From Pachydiplax longipennis (Eukaryota; Arthropoda; Insecta; Odonata; Libellulidae), in assembly GCA_036926295.1 (NCBI GenBank), contig JAVFKF010000006.1:1016001-1080000 (forward strand): DNA of 64,000 bases. The letters run 5' to 3'. The notes beneath the pieces are model-generated. The model was given only the letters and a program-made list of their open reading frames with translations, was not told the DNA's origin and ran no database searches. Position numbers and translations under genes: made by a program. Below, piece after piece: positions 1 to 61,820 of the stretch (positions are counted from its first letter, which is position 1; each line of letters starts with the position of its first letter).

Positions 1-81
1 AACCTTCGATTCTTCATGGCTCTTTTTGTGCTTCTTCCCCACACTTTCTCCCATTCCCTTTCTTCTCAAGGAGAGAGTATA

Positions 82-89
82 TATAAATA
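82..89 (+). promoter_or_regulatory. TATA box of the cuticular protein gene
   Basis: TATAAATA lies within a longer TATA-rich stretch (78-90), 75 bases before the ATG at 157. A start site near 110-116 would give a 5' UTR of about 45 bases. Cuticle genes commonly have TATA promoters. I infer the link to the coding exon from spacing and from the short signal-peptide exon that follows. Confidence 0.6.
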
Positions 90-156
90 AGGGCGGCATT
101 CCAGCGATTACGTAGTTTGGTGGTCGCTGAGGAAGCAGTTCACAACAAGGCACTCG

Positions 157-47799
<47,643 letters not shown>

Positions 47800-50480
47800 T
47801 GGACAACAAAAATGCAACTAACTTAGGGAAAATAGATTTTAAATTATTACTAAAGAATAAAGTGCTTAAAAATTATCTATAAAACTAAGATAAGCAAAGA
47901 AAAACGATAACAGTTTTATCTTCGTGTCGGAAACAAAGGAACGGTCTGAGGTAGGATATTCAAATCACTTAAGCCAAGAACTTAAATATCATTCACAATA
48001 TTCCGAAGGAATTTAATACTAATTTAATACTGCCATCAGTTAAAAGGGCTGAAACCGTTGAAACGGTGGAAAGCAATAGCAACTGTGCGGAATACTGCTC
48101 TTCTCTCCATACCGCGAATTATGAAGTTAGTCTATATTTTCCGGGAAGAGTTAATCCATATTGTTAAAATTTTCAAAAGCTTCTATCCAGTTGATAAGGA
48201 AATATAATAAAAATCCTGCCTTGAATCATTAATAATCATTTACTACGGGCAAAGCCCAAAACTTCAATAGTGATATATTACGTGAAAGGGATATGATCAA
48301 CAATTGTGGAAATCAAAGAATTAGAAAACCATCCCACCGTAAAGGAGTCAGTTTATTTACCGGTTCAAGTAAAACATAACCATAGTAAGAGAAATTCTAC
48401 TATTCTTAAATAGCCTCCCGTTTTAGGCATTCTTCTTGTGATAGTTATCTAGTATTTCTGTTTTAAATTATCATATTCTTTTAAACTTATACCACTACCG
48501 GATATCCAAGTGAGAAGCGTGTTTGCCTTCGGTAAAAGCTGTCATGGGTTTTTTATACAATGGCCCACTTATGGGAAATAACCTTATCTCGTCGAAGTAC
48601 TTTCAAGAATTTATTACTACTTGGTCCTTTGGATGATTATTCCATAATTACTGTTGTAACGAGTCCAAAAATGTTGTCTTGCACGTGCAATAGAATATTT
48701 ATTTATCCAAAACATTCTGCTATAGCTTAGGATATTAAATATTTAAAAGATAACGTATCCGGTATACCATATCAACCAACAACAGACGTCTTATTTGCAA
48801 AGAATGTGGTTCTTAATTTACTGAATGAAAACGTAATAGTTTATGTTTAAAAACCATTGAAAGTTATACTGCTTTTAGTAGTTTATCAGAAGATTATTCG
48901 CCTCTTTAACAAAATATAAATCAGAATATCTTTATATTTAGGTGCACGTATGTAGAAAAAACGAAAAGACTTCAGTTGGTTTGGGAATAAGCTTATGATA
49001 CATTTTCTGGTGCTTATTAGTAATGAAACGTCTGTATTTATTCAGTTTCTTTTCTTGCTATAAGAGGCTTTGAGAATTTACTATCATAATTATTTAATTT
49101 CCGCTATAAATAAAATTTTAGTTCAATTTTACGTAAATAGAATGCTGTGAGTCAAGTTACATTGCAAAGTTTGATAAAAATATTTCAAAAATAAAAAAGC
49201 TGAATATTTAAGAAAAAATGTGTTCTTAAGTGATCAAAGGAAAAAACAAGTTGGTAATTTAATAATAAATCCAGTTATGAAAATGATCTAAAAGGGAAAA
49301 ATTTGCAAAAAATGTAACTCTTGCTCATGAATAATACTAAAGAATTGCATGTTCCTGTACTGTACTCTGTGGTAATACTAACAAAAATTCATTCCAATTC
49401 TGGGTTATAGAATTATTTTGGATTCACAAAGAATATACACAGTAAGAGGTTAAATAAAACTACATTTGGTGATTGGAGAGTTTTTTGAAGCTCCTTTATT
49501 AACAGCTGAGTTCGATTTTCTTTACTTTCGATATACACAGTATTAAAACTGAACTATATTTGATTACAAGTCAAAGTTGCAGGAAATTGCAAGCTGAAAG
49601 GTGATAAAAAATATTAATACCCAATTTTTACCACCATCTAGCCTTTTAAAAATTCTCAAGTTCACCTCAGAGTATTTCTTATGGGAATATTTAACCAACC
49701 TGGTATCATTTCAGGAGATATCATTGCATAATAGATAACAGTAGCGAATAATCAAAATATCAAGATATATCAAAAATTTCATGTCAAGGTAATATTGGGA
49801 AGGTCCTCCAAATTTCCATGCTCACATACAAATCAATGGAAGAGCATAAATGGTACCCTCGCATAGAACCAATGTGTTTATAAAAAATAATCATGACTAC
49901 TATTCACATGTTAGGTTATGGATCCTACCTTCTGAGGAAGAGCACCAAATTTAATATTGAAACTTGCCCTTTACTTTTCTTATGGAAGAGTCACACTGAT
50001 CTGGCAATAAACTCAAGAATATAATCAGAGGAATCTTTGCAGGTTCTATTTGAATACCAAATTCTCTAATGATATTCGAAATTTCAATTTTATGTCACTC
50101 CAGGAAGTGCCTCAAATTTATGAATACCAATGTATTTCTTAAGGGATTATTACTTTGGACCTCCTGGTTATACCCATAGTAGTTAGGATCAAAATCTGAA
50201 TTCTTCTTGTCTCCCAGTGGGATCTGCATATGCTAAAGATTTTAAGTCAATAGCTCTTGTGGAACATAGTTGAAATTTATATCTTGCATATCCTATCCTG
50301 ATCATATAAATAGATATTTTTTAATCAAATGACTGTGAGCTCTTCAATTGAGTCATTCAGTCGGGTGTAATATCTCCCAAGATAAAAGGAGATTGTGAAA
50401 CAAGAAGCTGAATTCTACATAAATTCAATGCAATGAGTCTAAAACTGTATCAATACATATAACTAAATCATACTTTCTTG
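47800..50480. other. Upstream flank of DERA, no feature seen
   Basis: AT-rich; no clear promoter element and no recognisable coding region. Confidence 0.3.
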
Positions 50481-50485
50481 GCCTA

Positions 50486-51755
50486 ATTACATTTACATTT
50501 TTTACATAAGGACCCTGCTAACCGCCACTGGCGCATGGCAGGGGGTGTGAAACACCAAAAACCTATCTACCTTTGACTGCTGTTGGCTTCTCTAATACTT
50601 CGCGGAAAAAATGACCAGAAATAACTATCTGTCCTGGCAACTATTTCCCTGTAACGCTTCATCGTTTTGTCTCGAAGATCACGTATGCTACAAACTGGTA
50701 TGACAATATCAACTACCTCCTCCCTGAGATCCGTAGTGATAAATTTATGAAAAAGCTTCCTACAGTAATCAAGTCTTCTATCACTAAGCGAATCCCAACC
50801 GAAGGATTCTATCATAGCTGAAACACTGCTGTCAAAACTGAAATCTCCCTTAACAAATCTAGCTGCCCTACGTTGAACCATCTCAAGGCTGGAAGTTAAT
50901 CCCACTTCGTGCGGATCCCAAATCGCGCAGCAGTACTCAAGGAGAGGTCGAATTAGGGAGAAGTACGCTATTTCTTTCACTCTCCATGAGCAACCCCTAA
51001 GGATTCTACCAGCTAAACTTTGCATCCTATTCGCTTTACCTACTACGTTTTGAATATGCTCTTTAAAGGAAAAATTACTACTGAGCGTAATACCAAGATA
51101 TTTATAATGCTTCACGAACTGCAACGGATATCCTGAAATATTATACGATATGCGAGAAACATTAGCGGAACGTGTAAAATTCATGGCTACGCACTTCTTT
51201 ACATTCAAATCTAACTGCCAATCCCTGCACCAACCAGAAATAAGATTCAGATCGTTCTGTAAGCAAACAATGTCATCTGCGCTTGTAATATCTCTATAAA
51301 TAACAGTATCATCTGCAAATAGCCTAACCTTACATTGGACATTATCCACTATATCGTTAATACAAATTAGGAACAGAATCGGACCTAATGCACTACTCTG
51401 TGGAGCACCGGATGTGATGCAAACCTCATCAGATAAAATTCTGCCCAACTCAACTCGTTGCGATCTGTTTCCTAGAAAAATTTTTATCCATTCAACAACT
51501 TGTTGATTAATCCCATAAGCCATAAATTTATGAATTATTTTTACATGTGACACTCTATCAAAAGCTTTTCTAAAATCTAAAAATACAGCATCTGTGCTAA
51601 TACCCTTATCAGCTGCCTTAACTAAATCGTTCACAAAAAGGGCTAACTGGGTATCGCATGACCTACCCTTACGAAAACCGTGTTGACATTCACTAATTGC
51701 CCCCTTATCACCTAGAAAACGCATTATAGAACTGGCAATAATATGTTCACAATTA
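50486..51755 (-). mobile_element. 5'-truncated CR1-like LINE, copy A
   Basis: An open frame on - (to 50567) reads FLGDKGAISECQHGFRKGRS, FLDFRKAFDRVSHVK, SGAPQSSALGPILFLICIND, LFADDTVIY, HYKYLGITLSSNFSFKEH, then YCCAIWDPHEVGLTSSLEMV and QRRAARFVKGDF. These are RT blocks 3 to 7 and the C-terminus with intact FADD. The 3' UTR ends in a CCTGCCATGCGCC hairpin-like stretch and an ATGTAA tail. The 5' break is near 51755. Confidence 0.85.
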
Positions 51756-51849
51756 CATATAGGCCAAGAAAATCTATTTATTCCAAAATTACATTTGTTG
51801 GTCCAACTCTGTTGTGTTAGTAAGTGACATTTTCTGGGTCCCAATAACA

Positions 51850-52430
51850 TAAATAAATCTAAACAACTGGGATCAGTTATCCAAATGTGCTGAGAGTCTG
51901 TTTTACAACTTTACATTGACTGAATAGTTAGATAGCAGGATAACCTGCTCAAAAAAGTAGCACTGAGTGGAGAAATATGCAGTTGTATGGAGCCTTTTTT
52001 AATTGGAAGATAGCATTCATATGCATGAATCTCCAATGGTAACTGCTAATGAAATCAGGCTGAACTCCGGTGTCATATTGCCTATATTCAAATAATTTAC
52101 AAAATTAAGAAAATAAATTTATTTGCAAAATAAAAAGAGGAAGAAAATTTACTTTATCAAGTTTACATAGAAAGTGTAAATTTGTTGATTTTGATAACTG
52201 ATAAAGGGAAAAAATTATTTACATGAGCATTTGTTTCAAGAAGTGAAGAAAATGCAGCTCCAGTAAAAGCCATGGGTTGCCTAGTAGGCTATTCCTACCT
52301 CTGTGATATAGAGAAAATTACTCTGTTAGAGAACCATTAAAGAGAAACATTTCCAATCAAATTGCAGATTATGAATGTGAAATTAAATGATGAGTAATGC
52401 AAAAAAACCTTAATTAGCTCAGAGATACTG
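51850..52430. other. Spacer between inverted LINE copies, no feature seen
   Basis: Nothing supported. Confidence 0.3.
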
Positions 52431-52449
52431 GAGTGAATGATTATATGGT

Positions 52450-52715
52450 AAAGTCCATGGCCCAACATCCCTGTGTGGGATTTGGCCTGAGCCAGCGGTA
52501 TTCACCGTGGGTGACATGAGGTCAGCGCATCAACACCACCTTAAATGGTTTTTTTCTAGACTTGGACCTCTTAATTTAAGTAGCTTCCCAATTGTTTGGA
52601 TGCTGAGTAAACATCTTGGCCCCCACTGGGGATCGAAGCTGGGCCAAAAGTGAATGCGGCCAAGCTTCTGCCAAAAGCGATTACCCATTTGGCTACAGAA
52701 GGACACAATTGATTA
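52450..52715 (-). repeat. tRNA-derived SINE
   Basis: On -, the A box TAGCCAAATGGGTAATCGC (52695 downward) and the B box GCTTCGATCCCCAG (near 52639) have tRNA spacing. They are followed by a tRNA-unrelated body of about 200 bases. Confidence 0.65.
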
Positions 52716-52974
52716 TATGGTATCTTCAAATATTCAGAGACAAGTAAGTACACAGAGAAGTTGCTAAGGGCTTACACAGAATCAGGGAAAAGATGAAAAT
52801 CAGATGAGTAATTTATGATCCCAACAAAAATCAATATAAAAGCCACACAAACATTTGATAGATATGGTGGTCCATCAAAATAATGTTTTATGAACTACCA
52901 TATACATTAAAAGAGGCATTAAAATAGACGAAATCAAAAGATAATGCAACAAATCCACATAAATCAATACATAA

Positions 52975-55200
52975 AATTAATTACGTCACATTCGCACCTT
53001 TTTGACAAGCTAGAAATAACAGAAGGTATTTCAGACCACGATATTATTGCTGCAGTAATTAAAACGCACATAGTAACATCATTCAAGCCGCCTTGGCAGG
53101 TTTGTATGATTTGTAAGGCGAATTTTTCGGAATTCAGGGATTATGTCAATGTAAACAGGAACGAATTTTATGAGTAGTAATAGTGTTGAGGATAGCTGGA
53201 TGGAGTTCCTTCGTATTCTTATAGAAGGCTTAGCTAGGTTTGTCCCAATTAAAACCGTAAGGGAGCGTAAGGAACCACACTGGATGAAACCTAAATTGCG
53301 GGCGTTGCAAAGGAGGCAAAGGTTTTTACACGCACGGATGAAGAGAATAGAGAAGAACGGAATTGACATTGAAATTGAGCAACAGAAATACGCGGAGGTA
53401 CGAAAATTGGTTAAGGAGGAATCGCAGAATGAATTTCAGGAATATAGATCTAAAACCCTTTTAGAGTCCTTAGGAAGCGACCAGAAGGAGTTTTGGTCAT
53501 ACCTCAGAGAATCTTGAGGAGGTCAATCTTCAGTAGCTCTAGCTATCTAGCTTTGTTAATGAGAAGGGACTAATAGTTGGTGATTTGGTAGGTAAAGCAA
53601 ACTTACTTAATCGACATTACCAGGAAAGCTTTACTTCAGACACACAAACGATTTTTCTATGAGGGTTGTCTCAAAGATGGGGCCGATAGAGTTGTCAGTG
53701 GATGGAATAGGAAATCTGTTGTGACAGGTTGATAAGAAGAAAGCGCCTGGACTGGAATGGTATACCATTGCTCGATATTCAAACACTGATGGATGAGCTT
53801 TCTTCCCCTTCTTTGCATATTTCATAGGAAAACTTTGGATGAGGGCGTTGTACCAATGTCATGGAGGAGAGCACATATCACCCCAATTCCTAAACCTCCT
53901 CGAAACCGGAAGACTATCGTCCCATATTCTTAACGTCAGTTTTTTGTAAGATAATTGAACATATTATTGCCAGTTCAATTATGTCGTTTTCTAGGTGATA
54001 AGGGGGCAATTAGTGAATGTCAACATGGTTTTCATAAGGGTAGGTCATGCGATACCCAGTTAGCCCTTTTTGTGAAAGACTTAGTTAAGGCAGCTGATAA
54101 GGGTATTAGCACAGATGCTGTATTTTTAGATTTTAGAAAAGCTTTTGATAGAGTGCCACATGTAAAAATAATTCATAAATTTATGGCTTACGGGATTAAT
54201 CAACAAGTTGTTGAATGGATAAAAATTTTTCTAGGAAACAGATCGCAACGAGTTGAGTTGGGCAGAATTTTATCTGATGAGGTTTGCATCACATCCGGTG
54301 CTCCACATAGTAGTGCATTAGGTCCGATTCTGTTCCTAATTTGTATTAACGATATAGTGGATAATGTCCAATGTAAGGTTAGGCTATTTGCAGATGATAC
54401 TGTTATTTATAGAGATATTACAAGCGCAGATGACATTGTTTGCTTACAGAACGATCTGAATCTTATTTCTGGTTGGTGCAGGGATTGGCAGTTAGATTTG
54501 AATGTAAAGAAGTGCGTAGCCATGAATTTTACACGTTCCGCTAATGTTTCTCGCATATCGTATAATATTTCAGGATATCCGTTGCAGTTCGTGAAGCATT
54601 ATAAATATCTTGGTATTACGCTCAGTAGTAATTTTTCCTTTAAAGAGCATATTCAAAACGTAGTAGGTAAAGCGAATAGGATGCAAAGTTTAGCTGGTAG
54701 AATCCTTAGGGGTTGCTCATGGAGAGTGAAAGAAATAGCGTACTTCTCCCTAATTCGACCTCTCCTTGAGTACTGCTGCGCGATTTGGGATCCGCACGAA
54801 GTGGGATTAACTTCCAGCCTTGAGATGGTTCAACGTAGGGCAGCTAGATTTGTTAAGGGAGATTTCAGTTTTGACAGCAGTGTTTCAGCTATGATAGAAT
54901 CCTTCGGTTGGGATTCGCTTAGTGATAGAAGACTTGATTACTGTAGGAAGCTTTTTAATAAATTTATCACTACGGATCTCGGGGAAGAGATAGTTGATAT
55001 TGTTATACCAGTTAGTAGCGTACGTGATCTTCGAGACAAAACAATGAAGCATTACAGGGAAATAGTTGCCAGGACAGATAGTTATTTCTTGTCATTTTTT
55101 CCGCGAAGTATTAGAGAAGCCAACAGCAGTCAAAAGTTGATAGGGTTTTCAGTGTTTTACATCTCCTGCTATACCAGTGTCGGTTTGCAGGGCTTAAATA
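52975..55200 (+). mobile_element. CR1-like LINE, copy B (longer, inverted to copy A)
   Basis: It begins inside the endonuclease (ITEGISDHDIIAA near 53020), passes the linker (SVEDSWMEFLRILIEGLARF, 53170-53517) and a damaged RT front, and has an open frame 53955-55277 that matches copy A almost residue for residue (FADDTVIY intact). Differences include GFHKGRS for GFRKGRS and PHSS for PQSS. It is broken by frameshifts between 53160 and 53955. Confidence 0.85.
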
Positions 55201-55279
55201 TAAATGTAAATTTAGAATTCAGCACTCAACAATCCCAGCCTATCTTACAGAGGTATGCCAATATTCTAAGTATATGATG

Positions 55280-56680
55280 TATAATATATTCATCAAACGA
55301 CTTTACCATATCATACAATCAGAAATCTTGTATAACTATTGTTTAGATAGGAAAGAGTTTGAAAGTTGAAATAATTTAACACAGGAGATTTAATGTACAT
55401 ATATGCATATATTTATGACATCATATTACAAATTAATTCAGCCAAAGTTATGTAAAAAATAGATAACCAGCAAATTTTCCAGCACAGAATACTCTTACAG
55501 AGGTTAGCTTGAGAATGCAGAATTCTCTGCATAAGTACAAAAGTAAGAGAGTATTGATATCGACTAATTTAAAATTCTTTAGTGACAATAAGTACACAAG
55601 AAAAATTACAAGTGATTTCATAGGTCAACTGATAAAACTTAAGAAGTTAAGTAACAAGATGTATCACAATAGTTGTGCTTCTACTATTTCAGAATGGTAT
55701 CTTATTGCAGCCTGTTATAAATTATATTTAAAACTATACAATTATTTACAAAAGATTTAAATGCTCTGAAGGTGACACAAAAACTTACTGAATAAAAATG
55801 TAGCACCTTTTTAAACAATTTTCAATTTATTTATACCTATCAACCCACTTTATGTAAATGATTATCCTAAAAATTCTGAATTTATAATGGTAATCATTAA
55901 GAAAGACTTTCATGATGTAACATATTTACTATATCATTAGAAAATTTTCAAAAAGTTACCTAAAAAGTTAACCTGTTACTCTTTAATTTCTTAATTCTTA
56001 ACAATAGAATACAAATCTTTTCTCTGAAAGTTAAACAATAAAGATATTATGCATTTTTCTGAGAAGTATTGCTTAAAAGATATATTTCTTTATATCATGA
56101 ATAAAATGGCTTTGTTTGATTTAAGGCTATGGAAAGTGTACTGATGGAGAAGGTATATAAGTTTATAACTAAAGAAATAAATAGTCTAAAAAAATATGCA
56201 TACTCACAAATATTTCATTCTTTTGGATAATTTCCTTAGGATAAAGCAATTCTTTAATTATGACGAGCAACAAAGATTCTAAGAGGCTTAAAAAATTAAT
56301 ATTCTCTAGAAAAATAATAGTCAAAGACTGGAAATCAAAAGATTCATCATAAACAGAGAACCTTCATATTTAACATGAACTTCATTTAAGAATCACAATT
56401 TGATAATTAAGATGAAAATGAAGATTTAGTAAATTCAGATTCAAAATATAGCCAAAGTATAGAATAGCAAAAAGCTCTCAAATCTCAAAATTTTGAGAAC
56501 TGAAAAGTCTCTCTACAAGAAGTGTTTATAAAAATTATACCCAATGATGATGAGCTTTAATTCTCTGTTTTTGAAGTCTAACTTCTAGGAATTGCAAAAA
56601 TTTCAGACTTTGCAAATATTGTATCACAAGAGAATAATTTGCTACAATGACTCAAATCAACAGGTGTCTCCTTGGTATTT
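55280..56680. other. Intergenic or intronic, no supported feature
   Basis: AT-rich. Further exons of the unidentified minus-strand gene may lie here but I could not find them. Confidence 0.3.
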
Positions 56681-56686
56681 TACTAC

Positions 56687-56805
56687 CTGTGCTTCTCCCA
56701 TTGTTCCCAATACTCTTTCGTCTGCATTTCTGATAACCTTGATACTGTCCTATCAAAAGCAAATATTTCCTCTTCTCCTGTGAAGATATTTGCTGAGGCA
56801 TTTTC
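56687..56805 (-). CDS. Exon of the same unidentified gene
   Basis: After the acceptor TTCTTTTACAG it encodes ENASANIFTGEEEIFAF, then DRTVSRLSEMQTKEYWEQW and EKH. It ends at AG|GTAGTA. If that donor is not used, the frame stops at TAG two bases later and this is the C-terminal exon. The Glu-rich, aromatic sequence looks like conserved protein. Function unknown. Confidence 0.6.
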
Positions 56806-56918
56806 CTGTAAAAGAAGAAGCTGTGTTTAAAGAAAACATATAATTCTTGCTGTCACATAAATAAAACAAAGAAAACGATCCATTTTGAATATATGATAGC
56901 AGCTAAATAAACTCTTAC

Positions 56919-57041
56919 AAAATACTGAGTCATTTTTATAAGTTTACTTTTACAAGGCTGAATATCAGAGGCAGTTGTCAACTTCTCAGAATTTTGGAAC
57001 CAAACATAGGTTTGGAATCCTATGAGTGCTACAGAAGGAGA
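56919..57041 (-). CDS. Possible exon of the same unidentified gene
   Basis: A 123-base open segment (41 codons) lies between CTTTCTTCTAG and TTTT|GTAAGAG, phase 0 at both ends. It encodes SPSVALIGFQTYVWFQNSEK and ends in KLIKMTQYF. Its composition is less convincing than its neighbours. It could be an optional exon or chance. Confidence 0.3.
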
Positions 57042-59550
57042 CTAGAAGAAAGTCTTAAACAATTTTCCACGATTTCAGCCTAAAAAAGAGGTATAAACTT
57101 AACAACAATTTCTTAAAATGAAGCTTACAGATGCTTACAAACTTTGAACCTTGGCAAAGTGTAGACAAGCTATCATTTTATTTTTTTTAAGCTGTTAAAC
57201 AATTTTGTATCTTCTTCAAAATTACTACAGCTAATACATTTTCATGCAGTACACATACTTGCAATAGACACATTTTCCATAAAAATTTGTACAACTGGAA
57301 GGAATAACTAAATAAACTTCCTTCACATTTCCATTTTTTGAATGAGTTTTCCCATTTTTAATAACTTTTTAAATACAAAATTTTCATTAAAATTTATGAG
57401 TTATGCCTATCTTGAATTTCTAATGAATTATCCACACGAAATATTTTATTATTTTACAATATATTGAATTTTAAGGTTTACTTTATGTGTGTTTTTATAT
57501 ATATTTTTTTAAATTCATAACATCTGTATTTATTTTTCTTAACTTGTTAATACATTAGACTTGGATAGTTGATTCTTCATAATTGTGCCTGTACTGGTTT
57601 ATTCCAAGAGCAATAAATGAAAATATATTCTAAGATTGGATGTTTGACAGACATTCATCACTGTTAGTAGTTTTCAATAGGATTAGGTCTATGTTCTGCA
57701 CAAGCAATACATTGTGGCCATCTAAAGAGAGACAGAGTGACTGGTCACAAACATAGTAAGATGACTATCACCTGTATATATCTGATTCTATAAAAGTCAG
57801 AGTTAAAATATCAGTAAATAGGATTTATAACTCTAATATCTATTCTGAAACATCAAAATCACAAGCTCAACAAACTTTGCTAGCCTCAATGTGGGAGAGA
57901 AAAGACTACAGTAATGAAATAATGTTTGCTATAATTATAGAATAATGTGGACAAAAAATTTATTTGCCATGCAATAGGAGATGATTAGGCTAATACCAAT
58001 TAAAATTTTCCCTCATACTGATCAACTTTCCAGATTATGTAAATATTTTCAATTACAGGATAACACTAACTAGTAAAGAGAAGTACACTATTAAACCTTT
58101 AATCTGTCCACCAACCTGAAGGTTGTTCGATAAGAGAAACTTCCACATTTCAAGTAACTCTGAAAATGTCAAAGAAATGACTTATGAACATATATTTACT
58201 AGGTCTCTAACATATCCTCAGCCCTATAGAAACAAACTCTTTATACAAGAGAAAGATAGAGAGAGAAATAGTTAAAATTCTATAGGAAAATATTTCAACT
58301 TGTAACATCACAGTCAATGATCTCACAGTCATGTTTAAAATTGAGCACATTAATTTTTCCACTTTCTACCCCTTGCATGATTGAGCTCTGAATATGCACT
58401 CTCTTTGTCTTACCCTCATAAATTCTAATGAGAGTAAGGTAGCAAAAAATACCAATATTATAAATTGTTTTATTTCCATACGCACATGAGTATCAATTTA
58501 TCTCCTTTAAAAATCAACCCCCTAATTTGTGGACATATAATCCAAAACTAACCTCCAATAGAAATGCAACCTAGGCTTGTGTGTCTGCACAGTATTAACA
58601 CAGTAATTAAACATAGCATATCATCACTTCTACTATAACTTGACCTACACTTTATGGCAGGAAATACTGAGACACTTTTCTGCTAACAAATGCAGAGAAA
58701 ATAGAAAGAGCTAAATAAGGTTTTAGTTATAAAAATCTGGAATTTATTGCTCCACACTCTCCTATTATTGGAAGGTTTGCCTTAGCAACAGCATGTCTTA
58801 ATTAACATTTTTGTCAATGCTTTATTTTCTGTTCTCTCATGATCCACATATTTTAAATGGATGATTTTTTTATTTTGTAATTATTGAAAACATATTTCCA
58901 ATTATTTCTCTTTCCTAGCATTGTTAATTTTATTTTTTGCCTTCGTTTTGAAACATTCAAACGGATGATTACCATATTTTGTCAAAAAAGATCCTTTATC
59001 GGCCACAGTAATGATTTTTCATAAAGTAAATTTTTTAACAAACTATGTGTTTTGATGTGTACAATCAAAGGTTAATCACCTCTGATCATTTAATTTTTCT
59101 CTGAGGATTCATACATAAATTAGGCTTTTACTAATTACAAATATGACCCACTATAGGCATGTCCTTGAAAACATAGCATCGACCTCTTAAATTCAGCCTT
59201 AAAAATCGATGGAAAAACTCCACTATTATTTGGGTCTATATTGTATTTGAATTTTATTTCCAGTTTTAGAAACTTCTAGATAATGAGTAGCTAGATGAAT
59301 GGTCCAACACTGTACAGGATATAATACTTTATTGTTGTACTCTGGGTACAAAAATCCCAAAGAGCAAGAGGCATAAATTAATTCATGATGTGTATCCAGA
59401 AAAGAGAAATAAAAAAGAAATTTATCACATCAAGCTTAGAAAGTTAAAAGACACAGAAAACAGTAAGGAAATAGTGACACAAGATATGGCTAAAGAAATT
59501 CATAAGATATGAAAAAAATACAGAAAAAGATTAAATATAATTTGAAAGTG
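57042..59550. other. Intron of the unidentified gene, no feature seen
   Basis: AT-rich; nothing supported. Confidence 0.3.
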
Positions 59551-59559
59551 AATACTTAC

Positions 59560-59691
59560 TGAGCCAACTTGAATTTGCAAATCATCCATGAGTACCCTGT
59601 TGGCATCCAATTCTCCTACTTTATCTTCCTCTTCTCTTGCCACTCTGAACAGCTGGCGATGAGGAACATCTGAGGATATCACCACTCTTAC
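59560..59691 (-). CDS. Exon of an unidentified gene
   Basis: A 132-base open segment (44 codons) on - is bordered by TATTTAG and a perfect donor GTAAGT. It encodes VRVVISSDVPHRQLFRV, then AREEEDKVGELDANRVLMDD and LQIQVGS. The protein is charged, helical in character and free of low complexity in otherwise non-coding AT-rich DNA, which argues for a real exon. I do not recognise the family. Phase 0 at both ends allows a direct join to the exon at 56805-56687. Upstream exons were not found. Confidence 0.6.
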
Positions 59692-59699
59692 CTAAATAA

Positions 59700-60690
59700 T
59701 AGAAGCTGATAACATCTAATCACATCTTTCCTATACACTACATTTTTCCTATAATAGATCAAATGTATCATTATCTGGATCTGGGTATTTTTTTCTCTCT
59801 GGCAAACTGCAAAAGATCCATATCATAAGACATCCATTTTTCTCATCCTCAAATATTCATGAGATGATCTGAAACTGTGCAAAAGGTTTAAAATACTTGA
59901 AAAAGACATACATGTTTCTTTGAACACAGAAATAATTCATAATGTGATAAATTTAATAATCGATAATCGGAAATTAGCACAGAATGTAATGAAAAAAATT
60001 TATTTTGAAGGGAATAAAAAGAAGTGTTATTTTCATTCAAAATAATTTTGACAAAAATTGACAAAAATTCAAATAAGATCATTTTTCAAAAAATATAAGC
60101 CAATAATTTCTATTTACTTTGAATAAGTGTAAGTTGGATAGCAATGAGACTTCATCTAATTATTCATTTCATTATATCAGCCTGCAGCTGCACATTTTTA
60201 AAAACGTGAACAGAAAGCATAAAATATAAGGCAATTTATATTACATTAAAATATCCTACAGCTGACATAGAAGCACGACAAATACTTTTACAGGAATTCA
60301 CCTAGAGCATTCCTGATTTATCTCATTTCATCTACGATAATTTATGAATCAGATTTAGATTTCATTGACAAATACAGCAGTACCTAAACTTGAGTGCTGA
60401 AGCACTCAGCAAAAAGATCTTTTAACATACGCAACAAAAACACTTTTCCATACTCCATTAAAAGAGTTGAGATATAAACTTAATCTCAATAGATGAACTG
60501 TGGTGATTTTATAATCCCAAACATTGTGTTGAGAATATACATAAGCTCATGTAGATGACCACCCAATCACCTTTCCCAGATACAACTTTTTGTCTGTTTT
60601 GATCAAATTTATAACAACATACAGAATTAACATACAGTGCATTGCCTAATCTTTCTCTAGATGAATAAAGAAAAAGGTAATGCCATCCAT
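59700..60690. other. No supported feature
   Basis: AT-rich; should contain or lead to upstream exons of the minus-strand gene if it is real. Confidence 0.3.
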
Positions 60691-60699
60691 ATGAGATTA

Positions 60700-61819
<1,120 letters not shown>

Positions 61820-61820
61820 C

